From Aspidapion aeneum (Eukaryota; Arthropoda; Insecta; Coleoptera; Brentidae): a DNA stretch of 64,000 nt. Location: contig CAUYVT010000053.1 of the NCBI GenBank assembly GCA_963576565.1, positions 248,001 to 312,000 of the forward strand, in the 5' to 3' direction. The translations under genes and the position numbers were made by a program. A model generated the notes under the pieces. It made no database searches and was not told where the DNA came from. It saw nothing but the letters and a program-made list of their open reading frames with translations. Positions 41,601 to 54,098 of the stretch are shown piece after piece (the first letter of the stretch is position 1; every line of letters begins with the position of its first letter).

Positions 41601-43533
41601 ACATACAGGTGAAGTTAAATAAAAGCTTGTAAAAAAACAGCACGGTAACGCACTACTTTCGATTCGATGTCAACAAAATCTACCTAGATTTGCTAGAATT
41701 AAATATTTTTAGCAACTGTTAACAGAACATGCTAATTTTATAAAATTTTATTTAATATCCCTATAACTCTTTTCTATCCTATCACTTTTAATATTTTTCT
41801 CTAATTCTGGGCTGGAGATATTTGCTGAGACTGATTATATCTCCTTTAGTAGTGACGTCAAATTTTGCCTCAAACCCGAGGCTACTGTGACAGATAGCAA
41901 TTCAGCAGTTGGTCCATCATTACCATTCATCGTTCCTTAACACTGGTTACGCTCGTACCGAAGAGTGCCCAACAAGGCCGAAACTCCCGGGTAGTATGCG
42001 AGCTACTAATATCCCCCTATTGAGGATTCGCCCACAAACTTGTTTTTCTTTTGGTCTTTTAACTATGTCCTCGCAATAACTCTTTCAATATATTATTCTA
42101 TTGTCAGGAATGCAAATTACCCTCGACTGTGCCACTGCATGAAACGAGCTTAGAAAAATGAAAAGCGCAGAACATGGTTTTGCAGAGATAGGGAAGTGGT
42201 TCCGCCTCTACATTGGTAAACAGTTGGTTGCCGCCTACCTATACAGGTGCTCGATGCGTAAAAAAATACTGAAAAGTGAACAGTGAGAGTTGTAATGGTT
42301 AAGCGTAGAGATATGTCAAGTAGAGAGAGGATTTTCCCTTCAAAGAGATTGGCTATGGAAAAACTGTGATATTAGAAAGTGTTGTCTAGAAACTGTTATT
42401 TTAACTCTGTTTTTATTTAAGTTTTCTTGTTTAGCTCATTAGCTAGAAAGTAAAGTAAATTTTAGGATTATCAGCAACGCCACTGACTTGGTTCCCCCAA
42501 GCTCTTCAAAGACGGGATAATGGATTGGGTCCAACCTACCGTTAACAAAAACCTAAACTTTGAGGCGACAAGTCGGTAGTTACATTCTAAGTTTTGTTCA
42601 ATTTAAACTAAAACCTCTAAACTAATTATCAGTAATGAAACATAAGATTTTTCTATTTGAAGAATACTTTGCAGTTTGTTATTTTGGTAAGTTAAAGTAT
42701 TTATTTTAATATTTTGGGTCTTGTTTATTTTATAGGCAACAGAAACGTCTTGTAACAATTTGTAAATTGCAACAGAGTTCTATTTTGTATTCATTGAAGT
42801 TTGTAAAATTTTTAAAACTGTTTTACATGTATTTTATACACACAAGAGATCTACTACGGTACCCTCATTTAAGGGCTCGATTTAAAATAAAATCCTACCC
42901 GACAAAACAAGAGATGGGTAGCTCTCCTTTTTTTTCCAAATAACTTTCGTGACGACAACTTTCTGCAAAATTCCATCTACATAAACTGATACGATGTTAC
43001 CGCATCCGTAAAGTTGAAGCCGTCAACAGGATACACAGTTTGGCGGATTACTGTATTTCCGTAATATCGCTCTCGACTGGACACAAGAAAAGTTTGGAAA
43101 ATGTTTTGTAGACCAGGAGAAAGTTTCGCAATTCAGGTCAGAAAACAACAATAAATAAATATTATGGAAAGCGAAAATCAGCGCACTGTAGAACGAGCCA
43201 AGCTAAATGTTGGACATCGCCTGATAAATAAAATTGTGAACTAAAATATTTTGTTAGAGTTTACTTACTTAATGTTTAGACCGTCTTATTTTATAAGAAA
43301 CAAAGAAATATTTTTAATTCTGTATAAGTTGGGAAGGCTTAAAGTTGTAAAAAGTAATATCTTACATTGCCTAATTATTTAACGTATTTTTTCTAAAAAT
43401 ATTAGTTTAATTTAAAAAAAATCTTGCAATATAATTATTTAGTGCAAAGGTTCGTTTTTACTTCCAAATAAAAAAAAAATGTATATAGTCAACACAGTTT
43501 GAAAAATAATAAATTCCTCCATGATGGATCTGA
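41601..43533. other. Spacer, no gene seen
   Basis: About 1.9 kb of AT-rich DNA. Around 41860-42060 a moderately GC-rich stretch stands out, but neither strand gives a recognisable product. Confidence 0.5.

Positions 43534-44171
<638 letters not shown>

Positions 44172-44242
<71 letters not shown>
44172..44242. repeat. (TA)n microsatellite, insertion target of the errantivirus-like element
   Basis: About 35 TA units ending at the element's AGTTAAG end. The other flank (51754-51765) resumes TATATATATATA, so the element split this tract. Confidence 0.95.
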
Positions 44243-44244
<2 letters not shown>

Positions 44245-44663
44245 TTAAGTTCCAATGATTCACAGACGGCTTTTTAAAAACTAATTTTCTTTATTTAGTA
44301 AAACTTATTACTACTACTATGCTACTACTGCTATAGCTAGAACTTGAATAAATTATCTGATTATGAAATGTGCTTTTATATGCTGACCTTTCACTTAAAT
44401 GATAACATAATGATATAATGTTAAAAACAACTTATTAAGATATTAAACTAATGATGTACATAATGATATTTGGTTCTTAATTATAATGTTAAAAACAACT
44501 TATTAAGATATTAAACTAATGATGTTTGCATTCCAAAGTTTAAAAGCAATTTACTTATCAATAACAATTTCATAATTGTTATTGATTTTCTTAATGTTCT
44601 TTTAAATACTAATTATTATTATTTTTAACACAGAATAAGGTGGATGTATAGAAGTACATTACT
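44243..44663 (-). repeat. 3' LTR of errantivirus-like element
   Basis: 421 bp copy of 51332-51753. Differences seen are at TCCAATGATT/TCAAATAATT and one base in a T run near its end. Confidence 0.93.
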
Positions 44664-44674
44664 CCTCCTTCCTT
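44664..44674 (-). other. Polypurine tract of errantivirus-like element
   Basis: AAGGAAGGAGG on the minus strand, immediately before the AGTAATG that opens the 3' LTR. Confidence 0.85.
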
Positions 44675-44781
44675 AAAAAGAATCGTGTCCTCACGATTTC
44701 TCTTGTAATTCTATATCTTCATCTAATTGTTTATCTTCTTCTAACCATCTTTTAATAGTATTTCTAGATATTACCTTATTT

Positions 44782-46180
44782 CTAAAATATTTTTGAAAAA
44801 TATAAACTATAGTAACGATAATCAAAAGGAGAAAAAAACAATAAATAATTATGCCCATTTTTCTGAAAACTGTAGGTTTCTAATTCTAATGGTTGAAAAA
44901 GATTTTCATTAATTTTTTCTGGCTGCAATACATGATTTAAATTCAAATTTATTTTTGAAGTGCTTCTAAAAGGTTTTAGTTCAAGATGATAATGTTCAAT
45001 AGTATTAATTTTTGTTTCATATCTGTTTTGATTAAGAACTACTGTACAATTTGATTTAACAATGTTACAGTTTTTCACGTCTTTACGTACTATCTTTTGA
45101 CACAACTCTAAGATAGGGTTAGTTTTTGAAGTGCAATAAATAATTTGTTTATTCTCCGTTTGTATGACATAATTATAGGAATTAGAAATTTCATGTTGAG
45201 TAATATTAAAGTTATTAATTTGATTATAGCAATACCATTTATGATTATTATTTTTACACGTTTTAAACCAATCTGAATTACAGACATAACTTGAAGGTAT
45301 TGTCATTAATAGATTATCATAAGGAATCGGATAAACAATTGACATTTTACAAGTGTAATCCCTAAAAATTGGAATTCTTATAACTAAAACTAATACATTA
45401 TCTTTGATAAGAATTGCGGTTTTACATAATTGTATTAACTCTAAAGGCTGTCCTAATGGCCATAAAAAGGATTTAGGATAGTGTGTTCGTAAGTATTCCC
45501 AAAGTAATTTAATTTCAGTCGGATCCAAAATTTCTAAATTTAGTGTTTCGGTCTGGGAAAATGATATTGTTCTTTCTAACATTTCTAGGTAGTTTTTAAT
45601 TCTTTGTACTTGTAAATTAATACTCAAAATATTCCATGTTTTATCAGTTTCATTATATCTTTCGGTAAGAACTCTTTGTAGTTCGCCTGAATGAAAATTG
45701 ATATTATTTATAAGATCATTGTATTTGTTTGAAATGTGTTCGGCTAATGAACTATAATCATTTAATCGAGATGTTAATTTATTTTGATTTCGTGTCAATA
45801 TGTCGAAGTGTTTATTTATTTCTTGTAGATCTTGCTGGTCAAGATTTCCTGTTACGAATTTTATTCCTGTACCCAAGAAATTTGCTAAGCCGCGTTTTTC
45901 ACGATTAGGAATTAATTTATGATATGTAGCAAAACAATTTGATATTAATTCGTTTGTTGCAAAAATCTGTTGTTTTACATAAAAGTTTTTTGATCTATTT
46001 ATAATACTAAATGATTGATTTAAAATTTGCAATGTTTCAAAAGTTTGGGATAAGTTAAAATTTACATAGGTAGAATGAAGGTGGTCTTGTATGTAGGTTT
46101 GGTTAGATAGCGTTTCTAAGTATGTAGTTGCGTTAATTGGTGTTATTTCCAGAGTTTGAACAGTCTGAAGAAGTAGGAAT
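44782..46180 (-). pseudogene. env: env-like glycoprotein, frame broken before the membrane anchor
   Basis: Envelope-like protein of the errantivirus / insect F-protein type. The frame is open from the splice acceptor (46181, TTTCTTTTCAG on the minus strand). It has no ATG in its first 150 or so codons after the acceptor, which supports an ATG added by splicing. The first residues after the acceptor are hydrophobic (signal-peptide-like). A furin-type REKR followed by a Gly/hydrophobic stretch (GLANFLGTGIKFVTG) marks the cleavage and fusion-peptide region about 110 codons in. Further on are a heptad-like region and Cys residues. The frame ends at 44782, but the hydrophobic membrane segment lies in another frame from about 44858 to 44790, with a charged tail ending at TGA 44691-44693. 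A one-base change near 44860 is the likely cause. Confidence 0.85.
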
Positions 46181-48785
46181 CTGAAAAGAAAGATTCTTTC
46201 TTAATCTCTTTATATGTCTTATATGTGTATTAGTATTTCTATTTTGTTTGGTTCCTACTGTTAATATTGGTCCTTTTTGTCCTTTTATGGTTTGCTTTTT
46301 GTAAAGTGGTTTGTTCTTAGTATTAATTTGTTTGTCGCGTATAAAAACTATCTGGTTATTTGAAGTGGATGGCATTGAATCGGGTGATACAGGATTTTGG
46401 TTTTGTGTCCTTTTTTGTTGATTTTGTAATGTTTTTTGATAAATTTGTTCATAAAAAGGTAAAATCTCATTTTTGCGTTTTTGATTATATTCTTCGTAAA
46501 CTGTCATTTCACTAATTTCTGGTTCAAAGAAACAAGGTGAGTTTATGAGAGCAAATGGTGGATAACCAGTTGTGGAGTGGATGCTATAATTATAATTTAA
46601 GATTACAGTAATCATAAGTTGAGCTAAGGATTCATTAGGGGTATTTTGATTTTGAATCCTTAATTTTTCTGTTAATGTGGAGTGTAGCCTTTCTACGATA
46701 CTATTTGAAGTAGAGTTACAAGGGGTAGTAAAATGAGTGTCTATGTTAAAAAGAGAACAGAATTCTTTCATTATATTATTGTTAAATTCTTTTCCATTGT
46801 CAAAGACTACTTTTCTTGGGTAACCATGTTCAGAAAAGAAATGACGAAGTTTATTTAAGATTGTTATGGCATTTTTATCTGATATGGCATAAGCTTGTGC
46901 AAATTTAGAAAATGAGTCTATGATAGTGATAAATAGTTGATTACTAAATTTATAAAGATCGATATACAGCGTTTCAAATGGTTTAGGGGCTATTAAAGGT
47001 CCTTGAAAATTTAATTTGTAAGGATTTCGGTCGTATTTATTTATTAAACATAATTCGCATTTATTTATGTAATCTTGGATGGACTCTCTTAATTGGGGCC
47101 AATAATATTTTGTTTTAAGATGATTATAGGTTTCGATTATACCATTATGATTTTGTGAATGATACTGTGAAATAATTTCTTTTTGTTGCGTTTTAAGAAC
47201 AATGTCAGGTAATAATATTGTTGAAAATTTTATGCGTATTTTGCTATTGCCATTTTCCTGTAAAAATTTAATAAACTCAGTTTTTAGAGTTTCATCACGG
47301 ATAAATAAACAAAAGGTTTTATTGTCAGTTAAATGTTCCGTTAGGATTCTCATAAAGTGTGCATTTAAAGAATCTTTGTTAACTGTTATTACTTTATGGT
47401 TCTTTTCGAAAGGGTGGCTAGAGAAAACGTGATAATTTTGACCAATTTTAATGACTATACGTTGGTTACTGTAATTAATAGGCAATTCCGAAATAGACAG
47501 ATTGACATTTAATGCACCACTGTCACTATGTACGGTATCATTTTCAAAGTCTTCGATGTTTGCTGTGTCATTTGTGTCATTATTAGCAATATTTGATTCA
47601 GTTTCTAATGCGTTAATTTGAATTCGTGATAGTGCATCGGCAACTTTATTTTCTTTGCCTTTCTTATACCTAATATCGAAATTAAATTCTTCAAGTTTGA
47701 GTTTCCATCTGGTTAATCTTGAATTGGGTTCTTTAAGAGATGTGTACCATACAAGAGGATTGTGATCAGTTTCGATTAGAAATTTTTGTCCGTATAGGTA
47801 GGGTCTAAAGTGCTTAGTTGCTTCTACGATAGAAATAAATTCTTTTTTAATGGTAGAGTAATTTCGTTCGGCTGAATTAAGAGTTCGAGAATAAAAAGCT
47901 ATAGGGTGATCATTTTGAGATAAGACGGATCCTATGGCTACATTAGAAGCATCTGTGGTAAGCTTAAATGGTTTTGAAAAATCCGGGTAAGCTAGAACTG
48001 GCGAGTTTGTCATTAGTTCTTTACATTTCTCGAAAGCGTTAACATAATCTGGATCTGTGGGATTTAATTTAGTGTTTTTACGTAGGCATTTGGTTAAGGG
48101 TTGAACAATTTTCGCAAAATTTTTAATGAATTTTCTATAATATCCAACGAGACCAAGGAATGCTTTTATTTCTTTTTGAGTTTTTGGAATAGGATATTTT
48201 TTAATGCACTCTATTTTAGATGGATTTGGTTTTATACCTTCTGGGGTTATTACATGGCCCAAAAATGGAACTTCTTTACACAAAAATTCGGTTTTATCTA
48301 ATTTGACTTTTAGATTGACTTCCTTTAATTTTTGAAAGATGGTTCTAATATGAAGGATATGATCGTGAAGTGATTTAGAAAAAATAATAACATCGTCCAT
48401 GTAAACAAAGCAGAATTTAAAAAGATATTTTCTTAAAATTTCATCCATCATCCTTTGGAATGTGGCGGGGGCATTTTTGAGACCAAACGGCATTCTTAGA
48501 TATTCATAATGACCGTTGTTAACAGTGAAAGCTGTTTTCTCAATAGATTGGGGGTCCATTTCAATTTTATGAAAACCTTGGGCTAAATCTAAGACAGTGA
48601 AATATTGACATTTTCCCAGGTTATCCAGAATTTCTTCTATTTTAGGTAATGAAAATTTATCCTCAATTGTATTTTCATTTAATTTTCTGTAATCGATTAC
48701 CATTCTAAATTTTTTTTCTCCGGAGGCATCTAGTTTTTTCGGAACTATCCAGACTGGTGCGGAAAAAGGAGAGATAGAAGGTCAT
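46133..48785 (-). pseudogene. pol: RT-RNase H-integrase part of errantivirus-like pol
   Basis: Continuation of pol in a shifted frame, open from about 48785; the ATG at 48703 is internal to RT. RT has LRMPFGLKNAP and the catalytic YMDD near 48400. RNase H has TDASNVAIGS and TDHNPLVWY. Integrase has HHCC (YHSQNHNG ... CELCLIN) and catalytic residues in YIDLYK, FDNGKEF and NSIVERL. It ends at 46133, overlapping the start of the env exon. The enzyme domains look complete, but they cannot be reached by normal translation because of the upstream stop and frameshift. Confidence 0.85.
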
Positions 48786-48806
48786 AATTTTATTATCAAG
48801 AAGTTT

Positions 48807-49709
48807 TTAAATTTGTTTATTTATCTCTGGTAACATAGATGGAGGGTGTCGAAATGATTTTACATAGATTGGTTTGTCATCTTTGGTACGGATATGATGC
48901 TTGACATGGCTAGTGAAAGACAAGTCAGATTTATCAGTGTACATGATTGGTGAAAATTCTTTACAAGTTTTGATGACTGCCTCTTTTTCTTCAGAATTCA
49001 GGTGGCTTAATCTAAGAGATTCAATTACATGGGGATTCTTATTATTTGTAAAATTTGTTTGAATATTAAAACATTCTGAAGGGATTACATTATACCTTGC
49101 TTTGAATTCTGTGACAATCGGTTCGTCAAAGGGATTAGGTATCTCGCAATATCCATTTTCTATGTGGACTAAACAATCTGGAAATGTGTAATTATGTAAT
49201 TCAAATGAAGGTAGAAGTCCAGTTCCAAAATTCTGATTGACAGGAATTTTTAATTTATCAGATGAATGGGTTATTTTAGGTGGTGGTTTGGTCATAGCAA
49301 TATGAAATGGAATTAACTTATTTTTCAGGCGTAGTTTATTTGTAGAATAATCAATAGAACCTTGCATTTGTTGAAATATGTCACTGCCTATAAGAGCATC
49401 GTAATGTTCGTGCCAGTTAATGACGTGAAAGTCTATAATATTTGTAATACCTAATTCACTTAAGAGGGGGTATCTAAAATTATATTTTTCTATAATTTCT
49501 CTGTTGCAAGAAATTACTGAAAAGGGCTGTACATATATGCAATCTGGAAGTAAGTTAGCAAAACGAGGTGAAATGATTGAATGTGAGGCACCAGTGTCTA
49601 TGAGAATTTTAATGTTTAATTTTTGAAGATATAAGTAAGGGAGGGATGAAAGACGACCAATGTGATTTAAGTCGATTCTAGATGTCTCGAGACTTCCTGA
49701 AAATTTGAA
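48807..49709 (-). CDS. pol: Protease and N-terminal RT part of errantivirus-like pol
   Basis: Open from 49709 without an ATG at the start; entry would be by -1 slippage from gag. The aspartic protease motif IDTGASHSII is near 49600, with IGSDIF near 49390. After the protease the frame runs through a linker into the beginning of RT (ending HPPSMLPEINKQI), where TAA at 48807-48809 stops it. The sense of the protein continues beyond the stop and, within about 25 bases, in another frame, so this copy carries a nonsense change and a frameshift inside pol. Confidence 0.8.
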   Translation of the reverse strand, partial: FKFSGSLETSRIDLNHIGRLSSLPYLYLQKLNIKILIDTGASHSIISPRFANLLPDCIYVQPFSVISCNREIIEKYNFRYPLLSELGITNIIDFHVINWHEHYDALIGSDIFQQMQGSIDYSTNKLRLKNKLIPFHIAMTKPPPKITHSSDKLKIPVNQNFGTGLLPSFELHNYTFPDCLVHIENGYCEIPNPFDEPIVTEFKARYNVIPSECFNIQTNFTNNKNPHVIESLRLSHLNSEEKEAVIKTCKEFSPIMYTDKSDLSFTSHVKHHIRTKDDKPIYVKSFRHPPSMLPEINKQI

Positions 49710-51059
49710 TTATTTTCAGTTTCATCTTCCCAGGTGAGTTCTGGTTGGATAGGCAAATATTGGTTTGATTCTGTATCAAAATAGCATGGAATTGGTGCAA
49801 AATCTAAAGTTTCCGAGTTTTCGGAAACCTCGGAATTTTCTTGATGTGTTTCTAAATTAGTTAGTTCTTCGAAATGTTGTTTAAATGGTGCAGTTTGTCT
49901 AAAGAAATTGGGATTACGTTGCTGATATGCTTGTTGAAAAGGTGTTTGTTGAGATGTTGATGGTAATGGTTTAAATACTGCGGTGGATACTCCTGACATA
50001 GGTGTTGGTTTCGAATTAGGTGTGGGATGTTTAAACATTGGCGGTTTTCTGAATGCAGGAATATTTGAGGGGAATTTTTGATTTATTGGTTTTGATTGAA
50101 TATTAATTGGACCTTGTGGAAATGATTGTTGTCTAAAGTTTGGAGGAGGAAAAAAAGATTGTCTTTGTGTGTTTTGATTTTTTATTTGAGGTTGTGAAAA
50201 ATTTTTAGGTTGATATCTGTTAAACATTTGATTTGTTATAATGTTATAATTAGATATTTTGTTTTGTAAGTCTGTCATGGTTTTTGGTAGTTCTTGAATA
50301 AAGACAGGTCGTAGGTCATCTGGTGAATTGGAAACTACCGTTAAAATGAAAAATTTTTAAGTTTACGTCAGAAATTTCACAGTTAATTTTAGTGTTGATT
50401 TCATTTAGGAATTTTTTAATTCGATCAAAAAATTGTTGTATATTTTAATTTTTATCAGTTTTCAAATTTTGCAAAGATTGTAGTAATGATCTTAAATCAA
50501 TGGGGTCTCCAAACTCTTTCTGTAAGGATGCTTTTACTTCATCCCAAGTTTTAAATTGCGGGTTACGGAAAAAATATAGTTGCGCTTCCTTTCTTAATTT
50601 AGATTTTACAGCATTTAGCGCAAAATTTAATTTTGTTGGAGTTGTTCCATATGTTGTAAGAAATTCATCACAAGCGAGAATAACATTTTCTAAATATTCG
50701 ATTTGTCCGTCAAAAGTTGGTAAAAAGTCGCAGGCTAGTTTGAATGTTTCGTCAGGCATGTTTCTTTGCGTGTATGTGTTAATATGTGGTATTTGCGGTT
50801 GAATAGGAGGATTAGTAGAGTTTCCTTGAGAGTTAGATATCGCTAAATTACTTAAACTATGTTCTAACCTATCTAAATCTAAATTTTCAGTTTCTAAGGA
50901 AATTTTGGAATATAATTGAATGTCTTCTTCGGAAGTTGGATTTTCTTGGTTTTCTAAAGTTTTGAAGGAAGTAAGGTCTTTATTGGACGTGCTGCCTTCT
51001 TTTAGTTTTTGCAGAAATTTAGTTTTTATGTTGTCAGTGGTTTTGTCTTTAGCAAACAT
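49667..51059 (-). pseudogene. gag: gag of errantivirus-like element, one stop and one frameshift
   Basis: The ATG at 51059 opens a 204-codon frame ending at TAA 50445-50447. The translation continues in the same frame past that stop to about 50340, so the TAA is a nonsense change. Between about 50340 and 50280 the reading must change frame to reach the second part, which ends at 49667 and is rich in Gln, Pro, Phe and Asn (disordered, RNA-binding type). The N-terminal part has a capsid-like segment with ACDFLPTFDGQIEYL and KLRKEAQLYF. No zinc knuckle is present, as usual in errantivirus Gag. The end of the gag frame overlaps the protease frame at a slippery site. Confidence 0.85.
49700..49706 (-). 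promoter_or_regulatory. Candidate -1 frameshift site, gag to pol
   Basis: Minus-strand heptamer AAATTTT, phased A AAT TTT in the gag frame. The -1 frame has a TAA just upstream (49710-49712) and is then open through the protease. The overlap with gag is only about 45 bases and includes the heptamer. Confidence 0.65.
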
Positions 51060-51069
51060 TTAAAAATTT

Positions 51070-51086
51070 ACTTACAGAAAAAACAT
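51070..51086 (-). promoter_or_regulatory. Upstream ATG and splice donor for the env message
   Basis: An ATG at 51086, four codons before an in-frame TAA, overlaps a donor GTAAGT at 51075-51070. Eleven coding bases precede the donor. Joined to the acceptor ending at 46181, the phase matches the env frame. In unspliced RNA the same ATG is only a four-codon upstream frame ahead of gag (ATG 51059). Confidence 0.65.
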
Positions 51087-51314
51087 CTCTATGGTAGGTA
51101 ATCTTCAGTTGCCGTAATAGACTTGTCCAAAGGCCGTTTGTGCGAAATGGAGAGGTAGTCTTCGGTCCCAAGTCGTGGTTGTTTTTCTGTAGTTGAACCA
51201 AGTTGACTATGGATACAATACGAAGGTTCTCCCGGAACGTGTTCTTTTTGGTAGCTGGAGGCAACATGTCGTTTCTTATGCAATATAAGACCGTCAGGAT
51301 AATGCCAAACAGCT

Positions 51315-51332
51315 ATCCTGTTCGCAGCGCCA
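51315..51332 (-). other. Primer-binding site, tRNA-Ser
   Basis: TGGCGCTGCGAACAGGAT on the minus strand looks like the complement of a Ser tRNA (TGA/CGA class) 3' end, overlapping the LTR end by one base. tRNA-Ser priming is known for several insect Gypsy elements with env. Confidence 0.75.
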
Positions 51333-51753
51333 GTTAAGTTCAAATAATTCACAGACGGCTTTTTAAAAACTAATTTTCTTTATTTAGTAAAACTTATTAC
51401 TACTACTATGCTACTACTGCTATAGCTAGAACTTGAATAAATTATCTGATTATGAAATGTGCTTTTATATGCTGACCTTTCACTTAAATGATAACATAAT
51501 GATATAATGTTAAAAACAACTTATTAAGATATTAAACTAATGATGTACATAATGATATTTGGTTCTTAATTATAATGTTAAAAACAACTTATTAAGATAT
51601 TAAACTAATGATGTTTGCATTCCAAAGTTTAAAAGCAATTTACTTATCAATAACAATTTCATAATTGTTATTGATTTTCTTAATGTTCTTTTAAATACTA
51701 ATTATTATTATTTTTTAACACAGAATAAGGTGGATGTATAGAAGTACATTACT
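51332..51753 (-). repeat. 5' LTR of errantivirus-like element
   Basis: 422 bp. On the minus strand it starts AGTAATGTACTTC and ends GAACTTAACT. It contains an internal tandem duplication of about 40 bases, about 66 bases apart (AATGTTAAAAACAACTTATT...). Confidence 0.93.
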
Positions 51754-51765
51754 TATATATATATA

Positions 51766-53077
51766 CATAAATAAAGAAAAAGAAGACCAAGTCGTTACAC
51801 ATATCATAAAATAGCGATAGCCTTCCTAATGATAACAGCAATTAATCATCTTGCTCTAACTTGCACTTTCTAAAATTTTACAATTTATATAATACCAAAA
51901 TATCTCTATAAAAGAACTTTCTATAAAATCTACTCACCCCCAGCTGATACCAGTTGACCTATAAAGATGAAAATTGGGGGGCGTTTTGGATTTGTATGGT
52001 AGACACATTCTAGGACAGATTTTTTAAATATTTTAATCCCAACAGGGTAGAAATAGAGGTTAAAAGTTTAAAAACAAATTCTGTATTTAAATAAAAATTA
52101 AAAGCAAAAAAAAAAGATCTATTAAAAAAATAAACGAACACCTGCTTCACCTGTTTGTTAATTCTTCACTGCGGGCTATGAAATGGGGGTGGTAGTTTAT
52201 TTAAAAATCACAGAAATAAATATTGGTATTTAGGCTTTTCTTCAAAATTTCGTCGTTTTAGAAGATTTTTAAAAATTTTGTGGGGGTTGAGCACAATTTT
52301 ATTCTTATTTTTTAAATTTTAGTGATAGAATCAAGCACTACACCAAGAAAAGTAAGCTATTGTAGCCCCTCGATCTAAAACTTGACACATAAAACTTTGG
52401 GAAAACTGCGGAAAACCGTGGAAAAAACAATGAATGTTCTCTCCGCTGTGCAATGTAATGTTTATCCCCGTTACATTGCATGTTCCCGAAAACCACCGCA
52501 CCGGGAGATTGTTTTTACTCGGACTCGTAGCATTTTTTGATGCATGGCCATACCGATAGCGCCTGACTTATGTCACTGTATTTTTTAAAAGAAGTTCTTA
52601 GATACAGCAGCTGTTACAGTGATTAAAAAAAAATCTAAATTTAAGCGCGTCACTCACGATAATGTGGGGTCGTACGTTCTTTTCGCATCCAACGACGCAG
52701 GTTGCAAGGGTCATCAAATCAAATGCAACTTTTTTACGTTAAGAAGTGGTCATTTGGATGAACAGCAGAATGATGTCTTTATCGTGGAATTTTTTACTTC
52801 TTAAATACGTTATTTATTTCATAAATGCATAGATGGCACCCCAGTAACCATCACATCGGCATTATACGAGGCGGGAATATACGTATAATAAATTTAATTT
52901 TAAATGAAAAAAAACTTCGAGGCTTCGCTTTAAGGTAAAGATGAACGATTCACACACTTGTGCCGGAATAGGTTTTTGTTGTACATGTATAGTAGATTTT
53001 TTTGGGTATGCATTGAAGTAAACATTTTAGCAATGTAGTAAACAATAACTCAAAAATATGTAAATAATGTCAGTGAA
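51766..53077. other. Spacer, no gene seen
   Basis: AT-rich with a GC-richer patch near 52430-52560. A 61-codon frame at 52619-52804 has no recognisable feature and is not annotated. Confidence 0.5.
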
Positions 53078-53547
53078 CAGTGTTGCCAGGTCTGGTGAAA
53101 ATTCACCAGATTTGGTGATTTTTAAAAGACTAAATTCTGGTGATTTTTTGACACTGTCCTAATTAAATGAAATGTTGAAAAAAATTAATATATATTTCTT
53201 CTTCTTGACTATAAAAACTCTGTAAACTAGGTAAATCAAACAAAAAGAATCGAATTTATTATGCGACAGCGGCTAATGCTTAAAAGTGTGTCTAATAAAG
53301 ACAGACGAGAGTAAAGTAACAAATGATGACCTTTCTTTTTTTGGGCGCAAATTTGTAGTGGGCGCCCTTTTCAGCCTTCGGCCTATTCGCCCGGTATGTA
53401 TTTTTTTTGTTTGCGAATTTTTGTATGGGCCCCCTCAACCTTCGGCAAAATGCGGATTTATTTTTGAAACTGATGATTTTTGGCAAAATCTGGCAACTTT
53501 TATAGCAAGCGTCTGGTGATTTTCAATTTTTTGATCTGGCAACACTG
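53078..53547. mobile_element. hAT-like MITE, about 470 bp
   Basis: Starts CAGTGTTGCCAG and ends CTGGCAACACTG (12-bp perfect inverted ends), with further inverted TCTGGTGA/TCACCAGA blocks inside each end. No matching 8-bp flank was found, so the TSD has decayed or the ends are slightly misplaced. It carries GC-richer internal DNA (53340-53450) that may be a separate insertion. Confidence 0.65.
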
Positions 53548-53639
53548 TCATCTGTCATCTCCAATTTACCTAGTAGGGTATCTAGTTTTTCAGGTCTAAC
53601 TTTATTTCAGTGTTATAAACTGCAGGGAATATTTCATAT

Positions 53640-54030
53640 ATTCAGACGCCTTTTTGGGTTTTAAAAAAAAGTCATAAAGATGTCATGTCTGTTTTGTTTT
53701 AGTCCCAAATACCTCATTAATGACGACTTAAAGTCGTCTAAAAATTACGTCATTTTGGGTGGGTCTACAAGACGCCGTCGCAAAGGTCTTTATACTTTTA
53801 CACAGGTTATTTACAGAATTAGAAAGGTCATTGAACCAAGTCTCCAAGTTACCTTAAATCATTTGTTCTAAGGAAACCGGATGACGCAGGTACAGTCGTC
53901 CAGTTAAGTTCACATAACTGGTCAAATTCTGTAGGCAACCTGTGTAAAAGTATATAGACCTTGACGCCTTCGTAGGTTAAAAAAATGACCACTTTTTGAC
54001 GTTTAAAAGATGTCACCTTGCGACTTGCAG
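53640..54030. repeat. Imperfect fold-back repeat
   Basis: TATACTTTTACACAGGTT (about 53790) and AACCTGTGTAAAAGTATA (about 53937) are inverted. The similarity continues outward through GACGCC and the GTCATTTT blocks for about 130 bp per arm. The short palindrome GACGACTTAAAGTCGTC lies in the left arm. It is probably an old MITE. Confidence 0.6.
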
Positions 54031-54098
54031 AAACCAAAAGTAATATGATTGTGTATGACCTTCGACGAAATCGTATAATTTGGCAGCAGATAGACAGG

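Larger units (their letters stand above)
44243..51753 (-). mobile_element. Errantivirus-like Gypsy with env, minus strand, coding-defective
   Basis: LTRs at 51332-51753 (5') and 44243-44663 (3') differ by two bases and one homopolymer base by eye. Primer site for tRNA-Ser, then gag, protease-pol and env-like frames, then a polypurine tract. LTR ends are AGT...ACT and the target is TATA-rich, both typical of errantiviruses. gag, pol and env each carry at least one break, so this copy is unlikely to make a working particle. Confidence 0.92.

Noticed and set aside
53292..53519. Overlapping frames of 64-77 codons on opposite strands
   Set aside because: No motif, biased composition, and they lie inside a MITE with inverted ends.
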